Origin: Salipiger thiooxidans
GTDB taxonomy: Bacteria; Pseudomonadota; Alphaproteobacteria; Rhodobacterales; Rhodobacteraceae
NCBI RefSeq assembly: GCF_900102075.1
Contig: NZ_FNAV01000021.1
Location: 1-64,000 of the forward strand
Reading direction: 5' to 3'
DNA length: 64,000 bases
Part shown: piece by piece, positions 8,171-17,459 of the stretch
How the letters are laid out: the number at the start of each line of letters is the position of its first letter
Numbering within the stretch: position 1 is the stretch's first letter
Notes under the pieces: generated by a model
What the model was told of the DNA's origin: nothing
Database searches by the model: none
The model's input: only the letters and a program-made list of their open reading frames with translations
Position numbers and translations under genes: made by a program

Positions 8171-9607
8171 TCAGCCGGTCCAGTTCACTGCTTGCGCGTA
8201 AATCAGGAATGCAGTTGCAATTGCGATCCACAACCCGAACAGCGGCAGGAAGAACCGGACCCACCGGTCCCAGGACACCCCGGCCAATGCGAGCGTTGCC
8301 ATGAAATAGCCGGAAGTCGGGTAGAAGATGTTCGAGAGGCCATCGCCCAGCTGAAAGGCTAGCACCGAGTTCTGGCGGGTGACCCCGATCAGATCCGAAA
8401 CCGGCGCCATGATCGGCATGGTAACCAGCGCCTGACCACTGCCTGACGGCACCACGAAGTTGAAGCCAAGCTGCGACACGAACATCCCGACTGCCGAGAC
8501 CGAGCTTGGGAAGTCGCCGACAAGATTGCCCAAGCCATAAACCAGCGTGTCCATCACCTGGCCTTGCTCCAGCATGACTGCCACCGCACGGGCCAGGCCG
8601 ACGATGATCGCGCCCATCAGCACGTCGCGGAAACCTTCATTGAAGGCGTCGCAGATCTTCCCCGTGGACAGCCCCGCAATCAGTCCGACTGTCACGCCCA
8701 TCAACACGAACAGCCCCGCCATTTCCATCATGAACCAGCCTCGGGTCAGCACACCCCAGACCATCAGACCAAAGAACATGAGCGCGGCCACTCCGGCCCA
8801 GGCCTGACGGGTAGTAAAGCGCATAGCCGGCGCATCCAGGTCATGTACATAGGCTTCGCGTTTGGCGGCTTCCTTGGGGTCATTGGCCAGCAGGCTGGTC
8901 TTCGGGTTTTTCTGCACCCGCAGCGCATAGCGCATCAGGTAGGCGATCCCGGCCCCCAGAAGGCAAACAAACAGCAGCATCCGCAACCCGGCGCCAGAGT
9001 AGAGAGGCAACTCAGCGATGGTCTGGCCCAGCCCGGTGTTGATCGGGTTCAGAACTCCGGCGGTAAAGCCCGCAGTGGTCGCCAGCAACGCGGTGCCAAC
9101 CGCAGTGATCGAGTCGAACCGCAGCGCGATCATCAACGGCAGGATCACCGGCACATAGACCAGCGCCAACTCCTGAGTGCCGATCAGTGTCGCCACAACG
9201 GCAAAGACCACCATCAGCGCGGGAACCATCAGCACGCTGCGCGCCGCGAAGCGCCGGGTCAGCTTGTCCACCACCACATCGATCACGCCAGTGCGGCGGA
9301 TCACCATGAACATGCCACCAATGATGAAGGTGAAAAACACCACCGTCGAGGCGTTCACCAACCCTTCCGGGACGGCCAGCATGAACTGTTCCCAGCCTAT
9401 CGGGCTGGCCTCGACATAGCGGAAGGAGCCTGGATCGACGGCACTGCGTCCGTTGGGCAATATCACCCGGTCGTAGAGCCCGGCCGGCACGAAATGCGTT
9501 GCCAGCGCGGCCAGTGCCGTGAACACGAACAGGATCACGTAGATATGCGGCATCCGGATCCCCTCCTCCTGAACTCCCGCTTCAATCTCCTGTCGCTGTG
9601 TTGACAT
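8171..9607 (-). CDS. YfcC-family membrane carrier (C4-dicarboxylate / basic amino-acid antiporter superfamily)
   Basis: Integral membrane protein of 478 residues, about twelve segments, of the YfcC/ArcD2/DcuC-like ion-transporter group. Diagnostic stretches are PHIYVILFVFTALAALATHFVPAG at the N-terminus, FTFIIGGMFMVIRRTGVID, the conserved TLIGTQELALVYVPVILPLM, and GFNFVVPSGSGQALVTMPIM near the C-terminus, the most conserved family motif. The start has a strong Shine-Dalgarno (GGGAGGAA). It diverges from a GntR regulator and ends at its own terminator. The substrate is unknown; family members move arginine/ornithine, dicarboxylates or short peptides. Confidence 0.88.
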   Translation of the reverse strand: MSTQRQEIEAGVQEEGIRMPHIYVILFVFTALAALATHFVPAGLYDRVILPNGRSAVDPGSFRYVEASPIGWEQFMLAVPEGLVNASTVVFFTFIIGGMFMVIRRTGVIDVVVDKLTRRFAARSVLMVPALMVVFAVVATLIGTQELALVYVPVILPLMIALRFDSITAVGTALLATTAGFTAGVLNPINTGLGQTIAELPLYSGAGLRMLLFVCLLGAGIAYLMRYALRVQKNPKTSLLANDPKEAAKREAYVHDLDAPAMRFTTRQAWAGVAALMFFGLMVWGVLTRGWFMMEMAGLFVLMGVTVGLIAGLSTGKICDAFNEGFRDVLMGAIIVGLARAVAVMLEQGQVMDTLVYGLGNLVGDFPSSVSAVGMFVSQLGFNFVVPSGSGQALVTMPIMAPVSDLIGVTRQNSVLAFQLGDGLSNIFYPTSGYFMATLALAGVSWDRWVRFFLPLFGLWIAIATAFLIYAQAVNWTG

Positions 9608-9764
9608 GCGTTCCTCCCTTGCTGTCTCGTTTCAAATGTTTTCTGACATCTTTTGTAAAATGTTAGGTGCTATGCTATGGTTGGCACAATCAAGAATTAC
9701 CGAAGGCATCTATCTGGATTTCTTGAAGGACTTCCTGATTTACTTGATATTCAGAGGGTTGAGG
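9608..9764. promoter_or_regulatory. Divergent control region between YfcC-like carrier and GntR regulator
   Basis: This 157-bp space is clearly AT-richer than its surroundings and should hold both promoters. The segment 9637-9665 contains repeated ATGTT/TTTTGT words (AAATGTTTTCTGACATC then TTTTGTAAAATGTT) that could form the GntR operator. Exact -35 and -10 boxes were not convincing. Confidence 0.4.
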
Positions 9765-10433
9765 ATGAAAGACGCGACCGGATCAGGACAAGCACTGCAG
9801 GCGGACCAGGCTTTTGAGGCGCTGCTCGCAGCCTTGCGGCAAGGCGCCCTCAGGGCCAACGAGTTCATTTCCATGCCCAGACTTGGGGAATTGGTAGGCT
9901 TTCCGATTGCCGCCACCCGCGAGGCGGTCAAACGGGCGGAGACACAATCCCTGGTCAGCATCCTGCCCAAGCGCGGCATCGTGGTGATGGACGCGAGTCC
10001 TGAACTGACGCGCGCCTGCCTGGACATGCGGGCCCTGCTGGACAAGGAGGGTGCCTGCCGTCTGATCCAGGGCGGCGTGCCGATGCCGCTCAACCGTTTG
10101 CGGGGCGCGCATGAAACGATGCTGCAGCTGGCGCAATCCGGCAGGAATGGCGATCTGCCGGCGCAGGCCCTTGAAACCGATCTCAGCCTGCACGACCTGC
10201 TGGCGAGCGGGCTGAACAACCCTTTTCTGCGCGGCGTCTATGAGGCCAACCGAAACCGTCTTGCTGTCATTCAAGCCACCCGCGCCTTTCTGGTCGACCG
10301 CATTGCGAGCGCCATGGAAGAGCACCTCGCCATCATCTCAGCCCTGCGCGCCCAGGACGCCGAACAGGCTGCGAAGGCAATTGACCACCACTGCCATCAG
10401 ACAATGCGCTGGTGGGGGGTCGATGAGAGCTGA
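9765..10433 (+). CDS. GntR-family (FCD-type) transcriptional regulator
   Basis: Regulator of 222 residues, normal for FCD-class GntR proteins. The N-terminal winged helix is shortened but recognisable (LAALRQGALRANEFISMPRLGELVGFPIAATREAVKRAE...LVSILPKRGIVV). The all-helical ligand-binding domain follows, with metal/ligand positions in DLSLHDLLASGLNNPFL, NRLAVIQ and the closing EEHLAIISALRAQDAEQAAKAIDHHCHQTM, the classical FCD ending. The start MKDATG has GAGG just upstream; an earlier in-frame ATG at 9606 would overlap the neighbouring start and is rejected. It probably controls the divergent carrier gene. Confidence 0.85.
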   Translation: MKDATGSGQALQADQAFEALLAALRQGALRANEFISMPRLGELVGFPIAATREAVKRAETQSLVSILPKRGIVVMDASPELTRACLDMRALLDKEGACRLIQGGVPMPLNRLRGAHETMLQLAQSGRNGDLPAQALETDLSLHDLLASGLNNPFLRGVYEANRNRLAVIQATRAFLVDRIASAMEEHLAIISALRAQDAEQAAKAIDHHCHQTMRWWGVDES

Positions 10434-10707
10434 GAGTTTCCCCACGCCGCCAAGTTGCGGGTCCGCGGGGAAAACTCGGCGCTCTTCCTCGAGCAGTGAG
10501 GCAACACACGGCCCACTGAGCAGCGACCGGGCCCCCAAAGGATGTTTCGACGAAAGTAACGGCTACTGACCGGACGATTGAATGGTGGAAAACACCTGAG
10601 CTTTCGCCGTCGCAGCGCACGGTACTTTGAGAGGCTGCGCCGGAGGATTCAACCTAGCAGGTATCGCCCGACGGGTGCCAGGCGCAGGTGGGGGCGCGGT
10701 CAAGGCT
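10434..10707. other. Spacer downstream of the GntR gene
   Basis: No gene seen. Directly after the GntR stop, GAGTTTCCCC and GGGGAAAACTC can pair as a hairpin (10434-10477, one bulge) that lacks a proper T-run and could be a weak terminator or mRNA 3' stabiliser. Short frames beyond it show no family resemblance. Confidence 0.4.
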
Positions 10708-10726
10708 AATAAAAGCAAGCTCTTGC
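10708..10726 (-). terminator. Possible terminator of the TrkA-TrkH operon
   Basis: On the minus strand GCAAGAGCTTGC is followed by TTTTATT, seven bases after the TrkH stop. The stem is short with a tiny loop, so termination strength is doubtful, but position and T-run fit. Confidence 0.4.
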
Positions 10727-10732
10727 GCAGGA

Positions 10733-12040
10733 TTATCCGAGATAAACTTTGCTCGCAGGGTACCGGACCCGGGGCTTGGATCGTGTCGCGAGGAAGAAGC
10801 CCAGGGTCAGTGGTCCAACCCTGCCGACGAACATGACGGCGATGATCACCGCGCGACCGAAGCCGTCCAGCTCTCCGGTGGTTCCCCGTGACAATCCGAC
10901 CGTACCGAAGGCCGAGGTCACCTCGAAAGCAAGGTCGATGAAGTCCCCATCGTGGGACAGGGTCACGAGGAAGATCGCGACCAGAACCGTCATCAGGCTT
11001 ACCATGGTCAGCGCCAGAACTTTCATGACCTCTTCGGCGCCGATACTCCGCCCGAAGACGTGCAGCTGCTGACTACGCCGAAAGAAGGCGACGGTCGCAA
11101 GCAACAGGACGATGAAGGTGGTCACCTTGATGCCTCCGGCCGTCGAGGTGCTGCCCCCACCGATCACCATGAGGGACATGAACATCATGGAGGTGCTGTC
11201 GTGGATGCCGCCGATGTCGACGGTATTGAAGCCTGCGGTGCGGGTCGTCACTCCTTGGAACCAGCTGGCCCACAGCCTGTCACCGGTACCGGCGAGCCCG
11301 CCGAGCGTCGCAGGGTTGGTCCATTCCAGCGCAGCGAAGGTCAGCACGGACCACACGATCAGAGCCAGCGTGCCGACCACCATGAGCTTTGTGTGCAGCG
11401 AGAACGCCCGCCAGCGGCGCTTGCCGTAGGCCTCGGTCACCACGATGAACCCCAGCCCGCCGAAGATGAACAGCGCCGGGATCGTGAGGTTGACGACAGG
11501 GTTGCCCACATAGCGCGACAAACTGTCTGGGAAGAGCGCAAAGCCCGCATTGTTGAAAGCCGAGACGGTATGGAAAAGCGCCTGCCACAGCCCCTCGCCC
11601 CAGCCGAATTCCGGCACGAAGACGACGGACAGCAGCGCGACGCCCAAGAGTTCGCAGGCCAGCACGGTCTTGAGGATCCCGCGGACGAGGACCAGCAGGT
11701 CGCTGATCGAAGTCTGGTTGAGATCCTCGCGCAGGAAGATGCGCTGCGAGATCGTCACCGGAAGGCCCAGCATCGACAGCAACAGCACCGCAAAGGTCAT
11801 CAACCCCAGCCCGCCCAGCTGGATCAGCACCATGATGATCCCCTGCCCGAACAGGGTGAACTGGCTGCCGGTGTCCGAGATCACGAGGCCGGTCACGGTC
11901 ACGGCCGAGGCGGCGGTGAAGATCGCGTCCGACCAGGTTATCGGGATCGCCGTCGCCGCAGGCAGCATCAGCAGAGCGCCACCCAGGACGATCAGCACCG
12001 CGTAGAGACCGGCGAGGATCGCTGGCGGGGGCAGCTGCAT
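10733..12040 (-). CDS. trkH: TrkH/KtrB-type potassium uptake protein
   Basis: Ion-conducting membrane subunit of a Trk/Ktr potassium system. The 435-residue protein has the four pore-repeat pattern of the family with selectivity-filter loops: ASAVTVTGLVISD, TVSAFNNAGFALFPDS, VTTRTAGFNTVDIG and VTSAFGTVGLSRG, each with the central TG/NAG/TAG/TVG signature. MVIGGGSTSTAGGIKVTT is another hallmark. Length is closer to KtrB than to E. coli TrkH. I start at 12040, where AGGGGGG lies upstream; an ATG at 12073 adds 11 residues and has a poorer site. The TrkA gene ends six bases before the longer start, so the two form an operon. Confidence 0.92.
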   Translation of the reverse strand: MQLPPPAILAGLYAVLIVLGGALLMLPAATAIPITWSDAIFTAASAVTVTGLVISDTGSQFTLFGQGIIMVLIQLGGLGLMTFAVLLLSMLGLPVTISQRIFLREDLNQTSISDLLVLVRGILKTVLACELLGVALLSVVFVPEFGWGEGLWQALFHTVSAFNNAGFALFPDSLSRYVGNPVVNLTIPALFIFGGLGFIVVTEAYGKRRWRAFSLHTKLMVVGTLALIVWSVLTFAALEWTNPATLGGLAGTGDRLWASWFQGVTTRTAGFNTVDIGGIHDSTSMMFMSLMVIGGGSTSTAGGIKVTTFIVLLLATVAFFRRSQQLHVFGRSIGAEEVMKVLALTMVSLMTVLVAIFLVTLSHDGDFIDLAFEVTSAFGTVGLSRGTTGELDGFGRAVIIAVMFVGRVGPLTLGFFLATRSKPRVRYPASKVYLG

Positions 12041-12079
12041 GCGCCATACCCCCCTGGACCATACGGGCCGCATCGGCGC

Positions 12080-12745
12080 TCAGAGCCCGTCCGCGAAGCG
12101 GCGCAGGTTCTCCCTGCGTCCGAGGAGCAGCAGCTTGTCGTCGGCCTTGAGTTCGGTCGTCCCGGCCTCGCAGTCCACATAGTCGCTGCCGCGCATGAGC
12201 CCCAAGGCCCTAAGATCGAACTTCTCGGCAAGGCCGATCCTGTCGATGCGCGTACCGTCGAGGCTTTGGGGGACGCGGAAGTCCACCACGTGGAAGCCGT
12301 TGCCGAGGCTCACGTAGTCGCGGACCAGCGGGTTGTGCAGCATCTGGGCGATATGGCGACCGATTTCCTGCTCGGGCAAGATCACCCGGTCGGCACCAAG
12401 CTTGGACAGGATCCGATGGTGCGTGCGGTTCATCGCCTTCACCCAGACCGTGGGCACGCCAAGCATCCTGACGTTCATGGTGCAAAGGATGTTGGCGTCG
12501 AGTTCTTCGCCGATGGCGACGACGGCAACATCGTAGCTGCCGACTCCGACCTCGCGCAGCGCCTGGTCGTCGCGTCCGTCGGCAATCGCCGCTTCGGCAA
12601 TCGTGTCAGCGACGCGTGAGACGTTGCGTTCCTGCAAGTCGATCCCAAGCACGTGATTGCCGAACCGGGCCAGCTCAGACGCGACGGTTGTGCCGAAGGT
12701 TCCAAGGCCGATGACGGCGAAACTGCGAGACTTCGGTTTGGGCAT
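12080..12745 (-). CDS. trkA: TrkA/KtrA-type regulatory subunit with RCK domains
   Basis: Cytoplasmic gating subunit for the TrkH channel downstream. The 221 residues comprise an RCK_N Rossmann fold (AVIGLGTFGTTVASELARFGNHVLGIDLQ, the GxGxxG nucleotide-binding loop and acidic D at the end of strand two) and an RCK_C domain (VDFRVPQSLDGTRIDRIGL to ADDKLLLLGRRENLRRF). A single RCK pair is the KtrA layout, matching the KtrB-like length of its partner. The start has AAGGAGG seven bases upstream. Potassium transport regulated by NAD(H) or adenine nucleotides is known for the family. Confidence 0.92.
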   Translation of the reverse strand: MPKPKSRSFAVIGLGTFGTTVASELARFGNHVLGIDLQERNVSRVADTIAEAAIADGRDDQALREVGVGSYDVAVVAIGEELDANILCTMNVRMLGVPTVWVKAMNRTHHRILSKLGADRVILPEQEIGRHIAQMLHNPLVRDYVSLGNGFHVVDFRVPQSLDGTRIDRIGLAEKFDLRALGLMRGSDYVDCEAGTTELKADDKLLLLGRRENLRRFADGL

Positions 12746-13174
12746 GATGGCCTCCTTGAAGAATGCAGGAGGTAAAGCCGGGCATCAGAGCTGTCAATTG
12801 GCAGACCAGCCGCGAGGCACCCTCTGCATTTCGCATCAGCGCTAATGGGCCCGCAGGTCGCGGCTCTGACCTGACGATGATGGAACAGCCCGCCGCTGCC
12901 GCTCTGCTTTCCCGAGACGCTCATCCATGGCATCGCGTTGCATCGTCAGGCAGGCCAAGGTCAGCACTGGGCCGGCCGACAAGCTGAGCGCGTCGCTGCG
13001 CGTGAAAAACCGGCCTGACGGGCTCTCGTCAGTTTGAGCTCGCTTCCGACCTTCTCCGCGCCTCCAGCGTATGGCGGCATGGCGGACGAAGAAAACGTAG
13101 GGACTGGCGACCGAAGATGCGTGAAAACAGGCTCTTCCTCTGTGGCCTTGGCTATCGCAAATGGCGTGCGTGGT
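12746..13174. other. Non-coding stretch upstream of the TrkA operon
   Basis: No gene recognised. It contains the TrkA promoter side at its left end. On the minus strand a frame continuing from the IS481 relic into this region loses all resemblance to a transposase after about ten codons, so the join near 13175 is a breakpoint. The region looks decayed. Confidence 0.4.
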
Positions 13175-13260
13175 CGTGGCGCTGCCGTGACGTAGCTGTC
13201 CCATCGGGCTTCCTTCCATTCCAGCGAATGGATCGCACCATCAAACCGTGGGAACAAACA
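13175..13260 (-). mobile_element. Truncated IS481-family element, inverted partner of the copy at 7742
   Basis: Read on the minus strand from 13260 it begins TGTTTGTTCCCACGG and reaches a transposase start encoding MGQLRHGSATTTHA, the standard IS481-type N-terminus. Compared by eye with 7742-7827 it has the same length and about 78 of 86 identical bases. The two copies point toward each other and enclose the carrier/GntR/Trk block. No matching target duplication is seen: CCTAGG on the left, GCTGGC on the right. Confidence 0.7.
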
Positions 13261-13405
13261 GCTGGCCCCACGCCGCCCCTCCGGGCCAGGGCCATCGCAG
13301 CCCCGATCTGAGAGCCCTTTCACCCCAAGGTTGCTGAGACTCGTTTTATGATCACCGTTTTCGTGGTACACTTGCGACCATTCGAAACAAATTCATGGGA
13401 TTCCG

Positions 13406-16400
13406 ATGTTCACACGATCCCGTTTCCGTATTGCGGCATTTCTGCTCTGCATTGCCTCGAAAACGCTGGCCGGTGACGGCAGTGTCGATCCCTCGAACGG
13501 CGACCTCGACTTCAGCGTCCATTTCAACTTCCCGCCCAGCGCCGCACAGATCGACGACACCAAGGCGGCAATCGAACAGCTCGCACTGGGGATCTGCGAC
13601 GCCACCGACGGCCAGATGCGGGTCCGGCAGGTGCGGCTCACGCAGGCGCAGGAGGATCTCGACCGCGCGGCGCTCTGGATCCACGCCATCAACGGCCGCG
13701 CCGGCGGCAGCTTCACCACCGACGGCAGCGATCTCACCACCCTCGGGCGGCATCTCAACATGTACGACGTCGACCTGCGGCGCGCCGACGTCTGGCTGCA
13801 CGAATGGGGCCACCACGCCTTTGGGCTCGGCGAACAATACGACGAGCAGCGCCGCTTCGGAGGCTCCTGCGGCATCGGGCCGGGCTTCGACGCGGGCAGC
13901 ATCGACGAACGCAACCACTCGATCATGCAGCAATCCGGCCGGATCCAGTGCGTCGGCGGCGGCAACGACGGGGCCGCCTGCCTGCGCGGCGCGGACTGCC
14001 CGTCGGGCAGCTGCCAGTTCGTGCTCATGTCCGAGCTGAGCGTCGCCGCCAACCACGACCCGCTGCAGGGTTCGGGCACCTGCCCCATGGGCGCGCCGAT
14101 CACCTCGATCGCCCTCGACGGCAACCTCTCGACCGCCGACACCGTGCAGCTCTTCGACGGCACCAGCTTCGCCACCGCCGAGGCGACCTCGACCTTCCGG
14201 CGCGACGTCGAGGCCATCGACGACATCGGCAACCTGCCCGCCGCCGTCATCTCGCTCTTCGGCACGCGCACCGACATGGCAGAATGGCAGATCACCGCGG
14301 CGGTGGACGGCGCGGCCATCGGCGGCTCGCAGGGGGTGATCAGCGTCGTCGAGAGCTGGACGTTGCAGTTCAACGCCGACGGCTCGCTCGCCTCGGTGTC
14401 CGAGGCCTCGCCCTCGATGAACGTCACCGGCCTCACCACCGGCGCCGGCGACCTCACCGTCGCCCTGGATTTCGGCACCATTGGCGGCACCGACGGGCTG
14501 ACCACCGGCGTCGGCATCACCAGCGTTTCAGATACCCACGACGGCACCTCGCAATGCAACGCCGCCGATTGCGCGCAGCGCTGGAACGCGGGCACCGGCC
14601 GTTTCGAGACCACCCAGCAGACGCTGGTCAACGGCGGGCTCTCGGGCTGGGACACGCTGGTGCGGAACTACCCGTTCACCACCGCCCCCGCCCTGCCCGC
14701 CGAGGCCCCGCCCGCGACCTGCTTCCGGGCGGTCAGCTTTGTCGATGACGTGGTGGGCTCGGATCAGATCATGATGATCGTCGACCGTTCGGGCTCGATG
14801 TCGTGGTCATCCAATTCCGGGCAGGCCGAGGTCTGCCTCAACGGGCTCGACGACGACAATGACAGCACCGTGGACGAGGGCGACTGCGCCGACAGCCGCA
14901 TCGAGTTCGTGCGCGCCGCCGGGCGCGCCTTCGTCGACCTCCAGACAAGCCAGGGCATCGACCTCGGTCTGCTCGAGTTCAACGAGGGCAACACCCTGCT
15001 GCGCCCCATCGACACGCTGAACGCGGGCAATGCGCAGGACTACAAGGACGCCATCGACGCCCTCTCGCCCGGCGGCGACACCGCCATCGGCGACGCGTTC
15101 GACGCCTCGACCGGCGAGTTCACCCGCGTGGCCGAGGTCGGCCGGGTCCGCACCGCCTACCTGCTGACAGACGGCTTCAACACCGCCGGCGGCGACCCGG
15201 TCGCGGCGGCCGAGCGACTCGACGACATCGGCGTGCGCATCCACGCCATCCCCGCGGGCAACGACGTCGACCGCGAAGAGCTCACCGACATCGCCCCGGG
15301 CACCGGCGGACAGGTCTACGAGGCGCGCAACGTCAATGCCCTCACCGGGATCTTCGCCGAGCTCGCAGGCAGCTACGGCGCCAACGCGCTTGCCCTGCCG
15401 CGCACCGATTTCGTCATTGCCCGCGATCCCGACCGGGTGCAGGAGACCAACCCCGAGCTGGCCGAGCAGGGCATCAGGGTCACCGAGAACCGCTCGTTCC
15501 GCATCCCCGTCGAGAAGGGCGCCAAGGCGCTCACCGCCTTCGTTTCGGGCCGCAATGTGCGGATGCGCGAATGGGGCGTCAACATCCGCCTCACCGCCCC
15601 CGACGGCACCACCTTCGGCCCCGGCTCGCCCGAGCTCACGGTGGACAGCCACTACATCTACATCGAGGTGGTGGCGCCCGAGCCCGGCGACTGGACGCTC
15701 TCGGCCTTCCCGGCGCGGCCCGGCGGGCAGTTCGCCACGGCACTGGCCTTCATCGAGAACCCGCGCCCCGCGTTCTTCACCGACGTGCGGCCGCGCATCC
15801 TGCCGGTGGGCACGCGCGGCACTGCCAGGGCCGACATCAGCTACTACGTCGATCTCGATCGCGAGGACGTGCAGATCGGCGGGCTGCTCAAGGGGCCGGA
15901 CGGCGCCACGTCGATCGTGTCCTTCGCCCCCGGGGTCGGCGGCGTCTTCCAGGCAGATCTGTCGGGGCTCGTCCTCAACGGCCTCTACGAGCTGACGGTC
16001 ACCGGCGACGCCCCGGCAGGCACCCGGGTGATGCCCGGCGAGCCGATCTTCTCGGGCCCCGAACGCGCGGCGGTCCGGGTCGAGCCGTTCCGGCGCTTTG
16101 CCACCATGAGCTTTCTGGTGGTCGACGGCGAGGACCCGCCCTGCAACGGCCGCGACTGCGATGGCGACGGCATTCCCGACGAGCTCGAATGCCGCGGCTT
16201 CGTCGAGGACGTGGACGGCGACGGCATCCCCAACTTCCGCGACGAGGACAGCGACAACGACGGCATCCCCGACGCGGTCGAGGGCGGCCAGGACCGCGAT
16301 CAGGATGGCCGCGACGACGCCTGCGTGCCGGGGCCGAAGCTGATCCCCGACCCGCAGGGCGAGCTCGATTTCCCGCGGGTGCTGGACACGGTCGAGAAGA

Positions 16401-16672
16401 TCACCGTGCTGCTCTGCCGGGGCCAGACAGACGCGACACTATTCGCAGCCTTCGCCACCCTGCCGGACGATATGCAGCGGCTGATCACCCGCGCCCGCCC
16501 CGACGCCGATCAGGAGGCCGCGATCCGCGACATCCTTCCCGACCTGCTGGAACGTCTGAAGACCCTGCAGGTGCTGATCGGGGACGGCCGCGCCGAGTGC
16601 CGCATCGCCGAAGAGCTGCTCGGGCCCGCCAGAGAAGAGATCGAGAAAATCCGCGAGATCCTCGCAGGGTAA
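13406..16672 (+). CDS. Secreted CLCA-like protein: metalloprotease motif, VWA domain, thrombospondin type-3 repeats
   Basis: Large predicted exported protein of 1088 residues. It starts with a signal peptide (RIAAFLLCIASKTLAG). Residues 131-145 read LHEWGHHAFGLGEQY, an HExxHxxxG zinc-site pattern close to HExxHxxxGxxDEY of CLCA proteins. Residues 453-610 form a von Willebrand A domain with an intact MIDAS: DRSGS at 460-464, T559 and D589. A Ca-loop-like insert (CLNGLDDDNDSTVDEGDC) sits within it. Near the C-terminus DCDGDGIPDE, DVDGDGIPN and DSDNDGIPDA are thrombospondin type-3 calcium repeats. Order and content parallel animal CLCA self-cleaving proteases. The target is unknown; secretion to the cell surface or medium is inferred. 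Confidence 0.75.
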   Translation: MFTRSRFRIAAFLLCIASKTLAGDGSVDPSNGDLDFSVHFNFPPSAAQIDDTKAAIEQLALGICDATDGQMRVRQVRLTQAQEDLDRAALWIHAINGRAGGSFTTDGSDLTTLGRHLNMYDVDLRRADVWLHEWGHHAFGLGEQYDEQRRFGGSCGIGPGFDAGSIDERNHSIMQQSGRIQCVGGGNDGAACLRGADCPSGSCQFVLMSELSVAANHDPLQGSGTCPMGAPITSIALDGNLSTADTVQLFDGTSFATAEATSTFRRDVEAIDDIGNLPAAVISLFGTRTDMAEWQITAAVDGAAIGGSQGVISVVESWTLQFNADGSLASVSEASPSMNVTGLTTGAGDLTVALDFGTIGGTDGLTTGVGITSVSDTHDGTSQCNAADCAQRWNAGTGRFETTQQTLVNGGLSGWDTLVRNYPFTTAPALPAEAPPATCFRAVSFVDDVVGSDQIMMIVDRSGSMSWSSNSGQAEVCLNGLDDDNDSTVDEGDCADSRIEFVRAAGRAFVDLQTSQGIDLGLLEFNEGNTLLRPIDTLNAGNAQDYKDAIDALSPGGDTAIGDAFDASTGEFTRVAEVGRVRTAYLLTDGFNTAGGDPVAAAERLDDIGVRIHAIPAGNDVDREELTDIAPGTGGQVYEARNVNALTGIFAELAGSYGANALALPRTDFVIARDPDRVQETNPELAEQGIRVTENRSFRIPVEKGAKALTAFVSGRNVRMREWGVNIRLTAPDGTTFGPGSPELTVDSHYIYIEVVAPEPGDWTLSAFPARPGGQFATALAFIENPRPAFFTDVRPRILPVGTRGTARADISYYVDLDREDVQIGGLLKGPDGATSIVSFAPGVGGVFQADLSGLVLNGLYELTVTGDAPAGTRVMPGEPIFSGPERAAVRVEPFRRFATMSFLVVDGEDPPCNGRDCDGDGIPDELECRGFVEDVDGDGIPNFRDEDSDNDGIPDAVEGGQDRDQDGRDDACVPGPKLIPDPQGELDFPRVLDTVEKITVLLCRGQTDATLFAAFATLPDDMQRLITRARPDADQEAAIRDILPDLLERLKTLQVLIGDGRAECRIAEELLGPAREEIEKIREILAG

Positions 16673-16688
16673 TGTCTCCGCGCTCTGC

Positions 16689-17459
16689 TCAGCGCCCCGC
16701 CGAGGCGAGGCGGAAGCTCGCCAGCCGCCACGCCCGAAGCGGCGCGCGCAGGCGCCATGCGGGGGTCCGGGGCGGCTCGAGCCGCTCGGCCCAGATGAAG
16801 AGCGCCACCACAGCCATCGTCGCGAAGTGCCAGCCCGGCGTCAGGAGGCTCGCCAGCATCAGCGCCCAGCAGCTCTGCACGCACCAGAGCCCCGAGCCCA
16901 GCCCGAGTCGCAGCGCATCGCCATGGGCCTGCGGTGCAAACGCGGCAATGGCCGGGCGCCGGTGGCAGCGGTTGAGCGCCGCCTGCTTCCACGGCGAGAC
17001 CTGCCACAGGACGGCGACGGCCAGCGCCGCGATGAACACCTGCCCGCCGCCCGGCGCGGCCAGATGCAGCGCCAGCGCAAGGCCCAGCATGACGGGCCCC
17101 GCCGCCAGCCAGACCGCGAGATAGCCGGCGATCACCAGCGCCACGAGCAGCCCCCGGAACCGCCCGAGGCTGCGCGCCCTCACGTATCCCAGCGTCCCTC
17201 CAAGCGTCGGCAGCATCATCGCCGCCACCATCAGCACCCAGCCCAAAGCGAGCGCCTGCGGCGAGACGAAGGTGAAGGCATAGCGCAGACCCTCGGCCGA
17301 GGGCACCGACCAGAGCAGCGCCGAGGAGCAGAGCTCGGGCACCGCGATGCCGCCCCTTCCCAGCGCCAGAAACAGCCACGCGGGCACGGCCAGCAGCGCC
17401 AGCGGGGCGGCGACCCGCCCCAGCTCGCGCCCCGCCTGTGGCACCGTGCCCCGCCTCAC
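16689..17459 (-). CDS. DUF2182 integral membrane protein (predicted metal-binding)
   Basis: Membrane protein of 256 residues, about seven segments. It carries the DUF2182 hallmarks: WVLMVAAMMLPTLGG, WQVSPWKQAALNRCHRR and the paired motif GLWCVQSCWALML, whose Cys/His residues led to its description as metal-binding. Translation starts at a GTG overlapping the stop of the tyrosinase gene. Being coupled to a type-3 copper enzyme, a role in copper supply or membrane anchoring is tempting but only inferred. It ends 16 bp from the convergent CLCA-like gene. Confidence 0.8.
   Translation of the reverse strand: MRRGTVPQAGRELGRVAAPLALLAVPAWLFLALGRGGIAVPELCSSALLWSVPSAEGLRYAFTFVSPQALALGWVLMVAAMMLPTLGGTLGYVRARSLGRFRGLLVALVIAGYLAVWLAAGPVMLGLALALHLAAPGGGQVFIAALAVAVLWQVSPWKQAALNRCHRRPAIAAFAPQAHGDALRLGLGSGLWCVQSCWALMLASLLTPGWHFATMAVVALFIWAERLEPPRTPAWRLRAPLRAWRLASFRLASAGR

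Noticed and set aside
13700-14700. Flagellar-hook-like (FlgE D2) similarity in the middle of the CLCA-like protein
   Set aside because: Short beta-hairpin resemblance only; the surrounding protease and VWA domains give a better explanation.
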